Assembly: GCA_021827245.1 (NCBI GenBank)
Contig: JAKAWN010000106.1
Coordinates: 1 to 17,142 of the forward strand
DNA: 17,142 bases
Origin: Acidobacteriota bacterium
GTDB taxonomy: Bacteria; Acidobacteriota; Terriglobia; UBA7540
Direction of reading: 5' to 3'
The position numbers and the translations under genes are program-made. Below the pieces are notes generated by a model. The model ran no database searches. It had not been told where the DNA came from and worked only from the letters and a program-made list of their open reading frames with translations. Below are positions 7,576 through 16,494 of the stretch, one piece after another. The number at the start of each line of letters is the position of its first letter. Positions within the stretch are counted from its first letter, which is position 1.

Positions 7576-8324
7576 CTTCTTTTCTCCTCACTTTTGATTT
7601 TTTCATCCCCTGAATCAGGCTGAAATATTGCTTTTCCGTCGAGGTTGTTCTGCAAAAGCGAGGCCCGGATGATGTAGCGCTCCGGCGCGCTCCCGATGAA
7701 ATAGAACGGGTAGCAAGTGACGAGAGTAAGCGCGGAAACACTGTGATCTTTCAACACTTGAACATCCGTTGACTTCACGACTTGAATTTGATCCACCACG
7801 TATGTTTCTTCCCCTGCTGCAGAGAACAGTTCGATTCTGTCTCCTACCATTACGTTTTTGAGGTCACGGAAAAACCCGTCCCTGTGTCCCGCGATTCCGA
7901 TGTTGCCTCGCTGCCCCGGACGCGCCGTTCCCTTGATCCAACCTGCCCCACGATTCAGTGTGAGGCTGCCAGTTCCCTCGAAAACCGGCACTTCAAAGCC
8001 AATCTTGGAAATTTGCAGCACCGCCAGCGGAGGGGTGATCTGTTTCGACAAGGCCCTCTTGTAGGCAGCTAGGCGTTCCGTTGACCAGAGGTTGGACCCG
8101 ATGCTTTGCCTTTCAGGCTGAGTAGCCGGAGCGGGTTTGGCCGGAGCCTGCTTCTTCTGCTGCACTTCTGAAAACTGGTGAAGGGCTATTCGTGACATGA
8201 CGATGCTGTGGATACGAGCTGCCACATACATCCCAATTAGAACCACTCCTGTCACCATCAGGAGATTCCCGACAGTGCCAATTACATTCTTGGCTGCCGT
8301 CCGTGCTGGCTTGCGTTGACTCAC
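7572..8324 (-). CDS. Sortase (class C/D-like), membrane-anchored
   Basis: Cysteine transpeptidase that cuts LPXTG-type signals and joins the protein to an amine acceptor. From the GTG at 8324 the product has 250 residues: a basic N-terminus, one membrane helix (about 15-36), a Lys/Ala/Pro linker (57-70), then the sortase beta-barrel. Catalytic residues are in order: His147 in AGHRDGFF, Cys204 in TLVTCYPF, Arg216 in APERYIIRA, all in family-typical spacing. The start is set by AGAGGGAA at 8333-8340, 8 bases upstream; the frame is open to a GTG at 8375 but without a ribosome site. The gene overlaps its predicted substrate by 4 bp, so the pair should be co-translated. The subclass is uncertain: TLxTC occurs in classes C, D and E. 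Sortases are rare in diderm bacteria, which makes this gene notable. Confidence 0.93.
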   Translation of the reverse strand: MSQRKPARTAAKNVIGTVGNLLMVTGVVLIGMYVAARIHSIVMSRIALHQFSEVQQKKQAPAKPAPATQPERQSIGSNLWSTERLAAYKRALSKQITPPLAVLQISKIGFEVPVFEGTGSLTLNRGAGWIKGTARPGQRGNIGIAGHRDGFFRDLKNVMVGDRIELFSAAGEETYVVDQIQVVKSTDVQVLKDHSVSALTLVTCYPFYFIGSAPERYIIRASLLQNNLDGKAIFQPDSGDEKIKSEEKRR

Positions 8325-8534
8325 TAATCTGATTCCCTCTGTCTTTCGTTCAGGCCACCACGGTGCCCAGTACACATGAGTCGCTTCTTGCCCTCGTATT
8401 CAGCGGCTCCAGCGCATTTCTGGTCCCTGGGATGCCCTTGGCAATAACTCGCCTTACCGATTGTGCGCCTTGCTCGGACGCCGTATAAACAGTGTCACGC
8501 CACACAACTCAGGCTGGAGGTTAATTCCTCAACA

Positions 8535-8563
8535 CTTATACAAGGACTTGGCGCAGGTCACAA
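8535..8563 (-). promoter_or_regulatory. Candidate promoter of the sortase operon
   Basis: On the - strand, TTGTGA (8558-8563) and TATAAG (8535-8540) are 17 bases apart, with four and five matches to the sigma-70 boxes. They lie about 210 bp before the sortase start and within the 279-bp gap after the BON lipoprotein gene. A perfect TTGACA (8565-8570) lies 1 base further upstream but would give a 24-base spacer. A guess from consensus alone. Confidence 0.35.
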
Positions 8564-8603
8564 CTGTCAAAAGTTACAGGACGGCCTCCAAAACCGGGTC
8601 CGA

Positions 8604-9614
8604 TTATTCCGTCTTTGGCATTAGCGTAATCGAAATGGGGGCTGTCAGAGAAAAGTCCAATCTTGCCTCGGACGGGATTTGGACTTTGGTACCCTTCGTA
8701 AAGACCTGAACTAAAGCTCCAGCACCTGCCCCGGCACCCGCACCAATTGCCGCGCCCTTTCCACCACCCGCGATTCCACCAATCAGGCCGCCAACTGCTC
8801 CTCCTATTCCAACGCGCTTGGCGGTCTGCTTGCCACGCGAGGTGCCCTTGGCCACGGCCGCGGAACTCTGGGCCGGATAGACCTTCCCCTCGCGGCTCAG
8901 GGAAGCAAGCTCAACCTGAAGCTCTGAAGTTCCTTTTATGTGTCCAGCCTGTTTGGAGTGCGTCAATCGCACGCGTACGTCAGATCCGGGGCTGAATACA
9001 ACCTGTTTACCCGCTGCAACGGGAGACACCAGGCTGGCAGCAAATTCCGTGCCTGGCTGGCTCGTCCGGGAATCGACGCTGTCAATCATCTGCACGCTGA
9101 CCACTGTGCCCGCAGGAATCGTAAGCACGACTGGTTGCGGAGGAGGAGGTGGTGGTGTCGCAATTTCCTGCTTGGCCTCGGGCACCCTGCTCGCCTCGCG
9201 CGCCGGCTCCCCCGTTGGCGCGGTCTCCTTTTTTGCCTCGGGTCGCTTGCTCGGCGCGCGAGCTTCGGCCTCTGTGGCGGTTTTTCTCCTGGGGGTTTGG
9301 GTCTCAGCTTTTGTTGCTGACGCGCCAGTGATGGACAGTTTATTCACCACCTGCTTCACGCCTTTGACCTGCCGGGCCAACTCCTCGGCAGTTGCCATCT
9401 CTTGTGCGGTTTGCACCTGGCCGGTCAAAACAACCGTGCCACCCTGCGCGACGACACCGATGTCTCGGGCCTTTAGTGCTTGATCCCGAAACAAGCTTGC
9501 CTGAATCTCTTTGGTAATCATGCTGTCATCAGGCGTGGAAACCTGGCTGCAGGCGCTGAAAAATGCCAGAACTGCAATCAGCAGAGCTGCAGCTGCTAAT
9601 CGTGTTTCTCTCAT
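8604..9614 (-). CDS. BON-domain lipoprotein with C-terminal Gly zipper
   Basis: Envelope lipoprotein of 336 residues. Signal peptide with lipobox FSAC (Cys22); a BON domain (about 31-95: SMITKEIQASLF ... GTVVLTGQVQTAQEM ... VVNKLSI), a fold linked to membrane or phospholipid contact in proteins such as OsmY; a long low-complexity linker rich in Ala, Glu, Lys and Pro (97-163, with PPPPPP); a beta-rich region beginning LTIPAGTVVSVQMIDSV (164-260) resembling the C-terminal domain seen in TrbI/VirB10-like proteins; a Gly zipper (268-300, GIGGAVGGLIGGIAGGGKG); and a final beta segment. A strong site AAGGAGGA (9622-9629) fixes the ATG. It is not coupled to its neighbours: 148 bp after atpC and 279 bp before the sortase. 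The likely role is envelope structure or stress; the exact function is unknown. Confidence 0.88.
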   Translation of the reverse strand: MRETRLAAAALLIAVLAFFSACSQVSTPDDSMITKEIQASLFRDQALKARDIGVVAQGGTVVLTGQVQTAQEMATAEELARQVKGVKQVVNKLSITGASATKAETQTPRRKTATEAEARAPSKRPEAKKETAPTGEPAREASRVPEAKQEIATPPPPPPQPVVLTIPAGTVVSVQMIDSVDSRTSQPGTEFAASLVSPVAAGKQVVFSPGSDVRVRLTHSKQAGHIKGTSELQVELASLSREGKVYPAQSSAAVAKGTSRGKQTAKRVGIGGAVGGLIGGIAGGGKGAAIGAGAGAGAGALVQVFTKGTKVQIPSEARLDFSLTAPISITLMPKTE

Positions 9615-9762
9615 CGCCTTGTCCTCCTTGATCCATGAAGTACCGATGGCAAATCATGTAAACGCCGAAATGCGAGGTTGATCCCGCCTCTTGGAGCGCC
9701 ATTCCGGTTCTGAAGCGCAGGTATCGCCGGTGTACACACACGGAACATACCTCGATGTCGCG

Positions 9763-10173
9763 TCAGGCGCAATGGCGTCGCTTGACACGCAACTGCGTCA
9801 GTGAGTGGGTCAGGGCGGCATTGACGGAAGCAACCTCTTCAGAGGAGATTTTTTCGCGGAGGCGCGCGGCTGCACGCTGGCGCGCTTCTTCGACTTTTGC
9901 TTCGTCGATTCTTTCAACCGGAATCGCCATATCCGTAACGATGGAAACATGGCTGCCCGTAACTTCGATCAGGCCTTCGCCGACGGCCATGAATTGATCG
10001 CCGCCGCTTTTGTGGATGATCATTTCGCCCGGCACCATTTGCGTCATCAGCCGGACGTGGTGAGGCAGTATGCCGATCTGGCCCTCTACACCCGGCAGCG
10101 TGACTATCTCCACATCTTCGGAGTACGCCGCGCCTTCCGGCGTCACAATCTCCAATCGGATCGTTTCGGCCAT
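9763..10173 (-). CDS. atpC: F1Fo ATP synthase epsilon subunit
   Basis: Central-stalk subunit that, with gamma, links rotation of the c-ring to catalysis and can inhibit ATP hydrolysis. The 136-residue product has the N-terminal beta sandwich with the typical LEIVTPEGAAYSEDVEIVTLPGVEGQIGILPHH and the two-helix C-terminal domain (IDEAKVEEARQRAAARLREK onward). The ATG at 10173 (MAETIRLEI) is chosen over an in-frame TTG two codons upstream. It is the last gene of the atp operon, 41 bases after atpD. The tail KRRHCA is somewhat unusual but the length is normal. Confidence 0.96.
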   Translation of the reverse strand: MAETIRLEIVTPEGAAYSEDVEIVTLPGVEGQIGILPHHVRLMTQMVPGEMIIHKSGGDQFMAVGEGLIEVTGSHVSIVTDMAIPVERIDEAKVEEARQRAAARLREKISSEEVASVNAALTHSLTQLRVKRRHCA

Positions 10174-10214
10174 ATTCAACTCTGTGCGGCGTGATGGCCG
10201 GGTGTCCTAAACGC

Positions 10215-11630
<1,416 letters not shown>

Positions 11631-11662
11631 CTATATTTTTTAGTCAACATGGCAGATCTGAG

Positions 11663-12529
11663 TTATCCGGCCTGTCCTCCGGCAATCTCAAGCAATTCCT
11701 TCGTGATGTTGCCCTGCCGCAGCTTGTTGTACTCAAGGGTCAAATCCCGGATCAGGCCTTCGGCGTTGTCGGTAGCGTTCTTCATTGCGACCATGCGCGC
11801 GCTTTGTTCGCTGGCCTTGGCGTTCTGCAAGACTTGATACATATAGATGTTCAGATAATGCGAAAGAAGATAACTCAGGACAGCCTCCGGACTAGGCTCA
11901 AACAGGGACTCCTCGGTGTCGGCTGCCAGTTCCTCTTCAGACGCAAAACCCGGAATCTTTGCCAGCCTGATTTCCCCTATCGGAAGGAACTCAACGACGC
12001 CTGGAACCTGGATCATCGTGTTGACGAAATATGTGGCGACGATTCGGACCTCATCCACCTCGCGTTGCAGGAAGAGGTCGCGAGCTAAACCGGCAATCGC
12101 CCGGGCTTCCAGGTATGTCGGCTTGTCCTCATAGGCAAACTCGGCGAGAAGCTGCCGTCGCGTGCGCGCAATGAACTGCGCGGCCTTGCGACCTGCCGTG
12201 ATGAATACGGTCGATTGGGGATCGAATTGGACGGCGATGCGGAACAGGTTGCTGTTCAGCGCCCCACATAGGCCTCTTTCCGCCCCGACCAGGATGACCC
12301 CGCGCTTGCGGACTTCGCGCACTTCAACCAGAGGATGGCGGAAGTCGGTTATCCGCCTTGTCGCCGCACGCTGGATACGGTACACCATGTGCATAAACGG
12401 ACGCCCGGCGAGGGCGCCCTCCTGAGCTTTGCGCATCTTCGAGGCTGCCACCATTTGCATGGCCCTCGTGATCTGTGCGGCGCTGGCGACCGACTTGATC
12501 CGCCGACGCAAGTCGCGTGCGGTATTCAT
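11663..12529 (-). CDS. atpG: F1Fo ATP synthase gamma subunit
   Basis: Rotor shaft of F1. The 288-residue product starts with the family-typical helix RDLRRRIKSVASAAQITRAM followed by QMVAASKMRKAQ and ends with the paired C-terminal helix ARMVAMKNATDNAEGLI ... YNKLRQGNITKELLEI, the long antiparallel coiled coil that turns inside the alpha-beta ring. The middle Rossmann-like part has VGAERGLCGALNSNLF, close to the usual SDRGLCGGLN. The ATG at 12529 has only a distant AGGA (12543-12546) as ribosome site and lies just after a GC-rich hairpin, which may limit output of this one-per-complex subunit. Confidence 0.97.
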   Translation of the reverse strand: MNTARDLRRRIKSVASAAQITRAMQMVAASKMRKAQEGALAGRPFMHMVYRIQRAATRRITDFRHPLVEVREVRKRGVILVGAERGLCGALNSNLFRIAVQFDPQSTVFITAGRKAAQFIARTRRQLLAEFAYEDKPTYLEARAIAGLARDLFLQREVDEVRIVATYFVNTMIQVPGVVEFLPIGEIRLAKIPGFASEEELAADTEESLFEPSPEAVLSYLLSHYLNIYMYQVLQNAKASEQSARMVAMKNATDNAEGLIRDLTLEYNKLRQGNITKELLEIAGGQAG

Positions 12530-12546
12530 TGCCGTTAGGGGGTCCT

Positions 12547-12585
12547 GGGGCGCCCGGCATCATTGTGGTGCCTGGTCGGCGCCCC
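12547..12585 (-). repeat. GC-rich hairpin between atpA and atpG
   Basis: GGGGCGCC (12547-12554) pairs exactly with GGCGCCCC (12578-12585), with part of the loop (GGCA/TGCC, 12556-12559 and 12569-12572) able to pair as well. It fills most of the 83-bp gap between atpA and atpG and ends right beside the weak AGGA ribosome site of atpG. No T-run follows, so it is not an obvious terminator. It may alter translation or mRNA decay inside the operon. Confidence 0.6.
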
Positions 12586-12612
12586 GGCCCTCGCCCCATC
12601 CTCAATCTGAGT

Positions 12613-14145
12613 TTATTTCCAGGTTTCCTTGAACTGGTCCGCCGCGGCCTTCAATTCAGCCATCAAAGCTTCGCTAAGCACTTTTTCCTGATAAATCTTG
12701 CGGAGCAGTTCTGACTTGCGGGTTGTCAGGAAGTCTGTCCAGCCCGCCTGGAAATCTTTCACCCGTTCTACCGGCACGTCATCGACATACCCATTCTGGA
12801 CAACCCAGATCACGGCCACCTGCACCTCAACCGGAATGGGGTTGTACTGAGGCTGCTTGAAGATCTCGATGATACGCTTGCCACGATCGATCTGGGCCTG
12901 CGACCTGGCGTCCAGTTCTGAGCCGAATTGCGCGAAAGCGGCCAGTTCCCGAAACTGCGCGAGATCACCTTTCAGCCGCCCCGCCACCTGCTTCATGGCT
13001 TTGAGTTGTGCCGCCGAACCGACGCGCGAGACCGAAAGCCCTACCGAAATAGCCGGCCGAATCCCCTGGTAGAACAAATCCGTTTCCAGGTAAATCTGCC
13101 CGTCTGTAATCGAAATGACATTGGTTGGGATATATGCTGAAACGTCGCCGGCCTGCGTTTCAATTATGGGCAGGGCTGTGAGTGAACCGTTGCCATACTT
13201 TTCCCCAACGCGCGCCGCCCGTTCGAGCAACCGGCTATGGAGGTAGAAGACGTCTCCGGGGTACGCTTCACGGCCCGACGGGCGTTTAAGTACCAGGGAG
13301 ACTTGCCGGTAGGCAACCGCGTGCTTGGACAAATCGTCAAAGATGACCAGCGCGTCCATGCCGTTGTCCATGAACCACTCGCCCATCGCGGCTCCGGCGA
13401 ATGGCGCGAGATACTGGCTGGCAGCCGAGTCGGAAGCTGGCGAAGCAAGAATGATCGTGTAAGGCATTGCCCCGGCGTCTTCGAGAATCGTAATCAGCTG
13501 GGCGATGTTGGATTGCTTCTGGCCGATTGCGACATAGATGCAATATAGAGGCCGGCAATCCTTTTCGCCGGATTCCTCAGCCGCCCGATTCAGGCGTGCC
13601 TGGCTGATAATAGTGTCGATACAGATGGTTGTTTTGCCCGTGGAGCGGTCACCAATAATTAATTCGCGCTGGCCGCGGCCGATTGGAATCATGGCATCAA
13701 TCGGCATGATGCCGGTCTGCACTGGCTGGCTGACGGGACGCCGCCGGATGATGCCCGGAGCGATCTTCTCGACTGGGTAGGCGACTTCACTCTTTATCGG
13801 GCCCTTACCATCTACCGGCTCTCCAAGCGTATCCACAACGCGCCCCAGCAGATTCTTGCCCACAGGAACCTGCAACAGCCTGCCGGTAGCACGGACCTCA
13901 TCCCCCTCTTCAAGCTGGGTGTAGTCGCCGAGAATGATGACCCCGACTTCCGTCTCATCAAGGTCTAATGCCAGCCCCATGACGCCATGACCGAGATCGA
14001 GCATTTCATTGAGCATGGCATCGGTAAGACCTTCAACTCTGGCGACGCCATCACCGATTTCTCGGATGACGCCTACGTTTTGTCTGGCGATCTCGGCCTT
14101 GGCTCCCGCGATTTGAGCTTCTATTTCACGTAGTAGGTCAGCCAT
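12613..14145 (-). CDS. atpA: F1Fo ATP synthase alpha subunit
   Basis: Non-catalytic nucleotide-binding subunit of F1, three copies per complex. The 510-residue product has normal length. Seen: N-terminal helix [12 protein letters not shown], beta-barrel with [17 protein letters not shown], Walker A GDRSTGKT (165-172), [26 protein letters not shown], and the arginine finger in [18 protein letters not shown] that reaches the catalytic site of beta. The P-loop has Ser168 where most homologues have Gln. The ATG follows AGGGAG at a normal distance. It is preceded by atpH (87-bp gap) and followed by atpG after a GC-rich hairpin. Confidence 0.98.
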   Translation of the reverse strand: MADLLREIEAQIAGAKAEIARQNVGVIREIGDGVARVEGLTDAMLNEMLDLGHGVMGLALDLDETEVGVIILGDYTQLEEGDEVRATGRLLQVPVGKNLLGRVVDTLGEPVDGKGPIKSEVAYPVEKIAPGIIRRRPVSQPVQTGIMPIDAMIPIGRGQRELIIGDRSTGKTTICIDTIISQARLNRAAEESGEKDCRPLYCIYVAIGQKQSNIAQLITILEDAGAMPYTIILASPASDSAASQYLAPFAGAAMGEWFMDNGMDALVIFDDLSKHAVAYRQVSLVLKRPSGREAYPGDVFYLHSRLLERAARVGEKYGNGSLTALPIIETQAGDVSAYIPTNVISITDGQIYLETDLFYQGIRPAISVGLSVSRVGSAAQLKAMKQVAGRLKGDLAQFRELAAFAQFGSELDARSQAQIDRGKRIIEIFKQPQYNPIPVEVQVAVIWVVQNGYVDDVPVERVKDFQAGWTDFLTTRKSELLRKIYQEKVLSEALMAELKAAADQFKETWK

Positions 14146-14232
14146 TAGTGTTTTACTCCCTGCTGTTCACTACGAAGATCCAATCACGGTTGGCGATCTG
14201 GATACACGATTCCTTCCGCTGACTCTTCGGAT

Positions 14233-14628
14233 TCACAATTTCCTCTCCAGGGCGGCCAACTCAGACTGTACCGTGCCGTCATAGATGTTACTGCCCACCC
14301 TCACTCGCATTCCTCCGATCAGCTCCGGGCGATGTGCAAACACGATACTTATCCCTTTGCCGTACAAATGCTCTAGGTCCGCCTGGACCCTGGCCTGCAA
14401 ATCGGGGGGCAGCGGTATAGCACTCTCAATTTCGGCAGCGTGCTGCACGCGATCAAGTTTCACGTAACGCTTAAAATACGACAGTAGTAGCAAGCAACCG
14501 CGCCTTCTGTTGGCAATGATCCGCTCTGCAACCCTGCGAACGCGGTCCTCATCCAACCGCCCGTCGATGAGACACAAACGGAACAGTTGCTTGGCCTGAC
14601 GAGCAGCTTGTCGGGTCTGTTTCGTCAT
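14233..14628 (-). CDS. atpH: F1Fo ATP synthase delta subunit, short form
   Basis: Peripheral-stalk subunit that ties the top of F1 to subunit b. Position between atpF and atpA and the C-terminal part (LEHLYGKGISIVFAHRPELIGGMRVRVGSNIYDGTV) identify it. From the ATG at 14628 it has 131 residues against about 175-180 in well-studied bacteria: the first part of the N-terminal helical bundle is missing, and the protein begins at TKQTRQAARQAKQLFRLCLIDG. A GAGGAAAG site overlapping the atpF stop supports this start; the frame is open to 14682, which would overlap atpF by 35 bp and add 18 residues without a good site. No stop or frameshift is visible, so I read it as a naturally compact form and not a pseudogene. 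Confidence 0.88.
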   Translation of the reverse strand: MTKQTRQAARQAKQLFRLCLIDGRLDEDRVRRVAERIIANRRRGCLLLLSYFKRYVKLDRVQHAAEIESAIPLPPDLQARVQADLEHLYGKGISIVFAHRPELIGGMRVRVGSNIYDGTVQSELAALERKL

Positions 14629-14647
14629 CGTTTGCGCCAGTCTTTCC

Positions 14648-15199
14648 TCACACGGCCAGTCGCTTGGCCGTTTCCTCCGCAAGGCGGCGCTGATCTTCGG
14701 GCGTCAGAATCTTCCCTGTGACCGCTGCGGTGGTCTGCACAACCAGTCGGCCCACCTCATGCTTAAGTTCAGCGAGCATGCGGGCGTAGTCCTGAGCAGC
14801 AGCCTCGCGTGACCTGGCAATTATCTGTTCGGCCGCTGAAACGGCCTTTTGTGTTTCCTGCTCCCGCACCCGAGCGGCCGCCGCACGGGCTTCCTCGATG
14901 AGTTTGGTAGCATGGGCATTGGCCTGCATCATCACGTCCTGACGCAGAGTTTCGGTCTTTGCCAGTTCGTCCTTGATCTTCTCTGTATTGGCCAACCCTT
15001 GCTCGATTTGCTGACGGCGCTCCTCCAGCGTCTTCAAAATAGGTTGATAAGCAAACTTGTAAAGCAGCGCACAAACGATGCAAAAGCTGATGATCTGTGG
15101 AATTAAGTGTACCCAGTCCACTCCAAAGACCTCGACAATCCGTTCGGGGCGTCCTGCACTGGTTTCTTGTTGCAACAGCAGAAGAGCATTCATCATCAT
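14648..15199 (-). CDS. atpF: F1Fo ATP synthase subunit b
   Basis: Peripheral-stalk subunit, 183 residues: a short periplasmic start, one membrane helix (about 29-50, WVHLIPQIISFCIVCALLY), then an uninterrupted charged coiled coil (55-160, e.g. TLEERRQQIEQGLANTEKIK) that spans from membrane to F1, and a C-terminal segment that meets delta. Three ATG codons in a row begin the gene; the first follows AGGATAAG at suitable distance. The stop overlaps the atpH ribosome site, so b and delta are likely coupled. No second b or b' gene is in the window, so a b2 dimer is expected. Confidence 0.96.
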   Translation of the reverse strand: MMMNALLLLQQETSAGRPERIVEVFGVDWVHLIPQIISFCIVCALLYKFAYQPILKTLEERRQQIEQGLANTEKIKDELAKTETLRQDVMMQANAHATKLIEEARAAAARVREQETQKAVSAAEQIIARSREAAAQDYARMLAELKHEVGRLVVQTTAAVTGKILTPEDQRRLAEETAKRLAV

Positions 15200-15217
15200 A
15201 AGTTCTTATCCTGAGTA

Positions 15218-15245
15218 CCGGGCCGCTTCCGGCTCAGCAGCCCGG
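15218..15245 (-). repeat. Inverted repeat between atpE and atpF
   Basis: CCGGGC (15218-15223) and GCCCGG (15240-15245) are exact complements with a 16-base spacer; an alternative inner stem GCCG/CGGC (15222-15225 and 15230-15233) can also form. It fills half of the 57-bp gap after atpE. A hairpin here could shield the 3' end of an atpE-containing transcript, which would suit the high copy number of subunit c. Modest support. Confidence 0.4.
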
Positions 15246-15256
15246 CAGCTCTCTCC

Positions 15257-15445
15257 CTATCGCACAAGGAATAGAGAATAAAACACGATCGCTTCAGCAA
15301 AGGCAATGGCCAGGATGGACTGGACCAGAATCTTCGTGGAGGCGGTGGGATTGCGTCCCACTGCCTCTGAAGCTTTCATGCCGATGAGACCAACGCCTAT
15401 TGCCGCGCCAAGTGCTGCCAGGCCAATGTGTATGCTACCCGTCAT
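15257..15445 (-). CDS. atpE: F1Fo ATP synthase subunit c, short form
   Basis: Proton-carrying rotor subunit. From the ATG at 15445 there are only 62 residues (about 70-80 is usual): helix 1 with the Gly-rich ALGAAIGVGLIG, the polar loop GRNP (Arg31-Asn32-Pro33), and helix 2 with the ion-binding Glu51 in IAFAEAIVFYSLF. Arg31 to Glu51 is 20 residues, as from Arg41 to Asp61 in E. coli, so the core is intact and the ends are trimmed. Val at the helix-1 position where sodium-type subunits have Gln, and Ala after Glu51, favour protons. GAGAGGCG upstream supports this start. A TTG at 15514 that overlaps the atpB stop would add 23 charged residues and is less likely. Confidence 0.92.
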   Translation of the reverse strand: MTGSIHIGLAALGAAIGVGLIGMKASEAVGRNPTASTKILVQSILAIAFAEAIVFYSLFLVR

Positions 15446-15510
15446 ATGATTTCGCCTCTCTTTCTCCGGCTCCCGCGATTGAACACGGTCAAGCCGTTGG
15501 AGTTCTTTGC

Positions 15511-16494
15511 TCAACTCTGTGCAGTTGCCGGTGCCTCCTCCTCATGCTGGCAGTTCAGCACTACAAAAACAGCGGTCAGCAGCATGAAGACAAGAGCCTG
15601 GACAAGCCCCATAAGCAGTTCCAGGAAATAAAATGGGATCTGGATCAACCAGCCTAAGCCGGGAACCATCGTTGCCATGGTTTCAAGCATGTTCTCACCC
15701 GCAAATATGTTGCCGTAGAGACGAAAGGTCAGGGAAATGGGCCGGAAGAGAATCGATATAATTTCCAGAAAGCCCGCCGCGAAGAACACGAATACGATGA
15801 GCGGCTTTAACAGACCCACGATGTCGCCCTTAGGTCCGAACAATTCCTTGAGGAAAGCGACCGGACCAACCTCCTGAAAAGCCCACACGAGCCAGAGGAC
15901 AAAAAAAACCAGGGACATCGCAAACGTCAGGTTGACATCAGCGTTGGCTCCCCGAAACAAGGGTTCGTCGATTTTGAAGCCATGGGCGGTTTCATGTCCC
16001 CATCCAATCGACCCTACGCCTGGAAAGAGACCTGCCCAATTTGCCGCAAGTATGAAAATGAAAATGGTCGCGAAAAACCAGAACGTCTTCTTTGCCAGAT
16101 GTGAACCGACAATTCCCTCCAGAAACCTGTAAAGGCCCTCGATGAGCCACTCCAGAAAATTCTGCGCCCCTTGTGGTACCTGCTTCATGTTTCGTGTGGC
16201 GTAGTGCGCGAAGATGATAAGGCCCAGGGCCACGATCCAACTCACGATCATGGAATTCGTGACCGGGATACCAAAAACACGGGTGATCTCGACGGCCTTT
16301 TGCGGGAGCCGGTGTTCCTCCTTTTCCAATGTCGTCGGCGCCGGCCTAGCCGTTGCTTGCTGGTCCTGATTTTCCAAGCTATTAAGCGATGTCGCTAGGG
16401 CACTTTCCTGCGGGGTGTTTGCGGCAAGCGTCTGGTTTGTAGTAAAGCCCACAAACAGAACGGCAAAAAACAACAGTTTGCACAAAGTATTCAT
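15511..16494 (-). CDS. atpB: F1Fo ATP synthase subunit a
   Basis: Membrane stator that forms the two proton half-channels. From the ATG at 16494 the product has 327 residues: a signal-peptide-like start (MNTLCKLLFFAVLFVGFTTN, possible cut after LAA), a polar periplasmic stretch rich in Gln, Ala and Glu, then five to six membrane helices. The essential arginine is Arg258 in ISLTFRLYGNIFAGENM; other typical parts are QNFLEWLIEGLYRFLEGIVG and the C-terminal helix ELLMGLVQALVFMLLTAVF. First gene of the operon. The frame stays open for 65 more codons upstream to 16689, but that part is Ser/Arg-rich and unlike the family. The start is supported by the signal peptide, not by its ribosome site, which is poor. 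No atpI or atpZ precedes it. Confidence 0.95.
   Translation of the reverse strand: MNTLCKLLFFAVLFVGFTTNQTLAANTPQESALATSLNSLENQDQQATARPAPTTLEKEEHRLPQKAVEITRVFGIPVTNSMIVSWIVALGLIIFAHYATRNMKQVPQGAQNFLEWLIEGLYRFLEGIVGSHLAKKTFWFFATIFIFILAANWAGLFPGVGSIGWGHETAHGFKIDEPLFRGANADVNLTFAMSLVFFVLWLVWAFQEVGPVAFLKELFGPKGDIVGLLKPLIVFVFFAAGFLEIISILFRPISLTFRLYGNIFAGENMLETMATMVPGLGWLIQIPFYFLELLMGLVQALVFMLLTAVFVVLNCQHEEEAPATAQS

Noticed and set aside
8325..8375. GTG at 8375 as sortase start
   Set aside because: No ribosome site there, whereas AGAGGGAA precedes the GTG at 8324 at ideal spacing.
8938..9483. 181-codon open frame on the + strand
   Set aside because: It is the complement of the low-complexity linker and BON domain of the lipoprotein gene and has no start signal or recognisable domain.
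14233..14628. atpH as a truncated pseudogene
   Set aside because: The frame is clean, the start has a ribosome site overlapping the atpF stop, and the C-terminal domain is intact, so a compact functional form is more likely.
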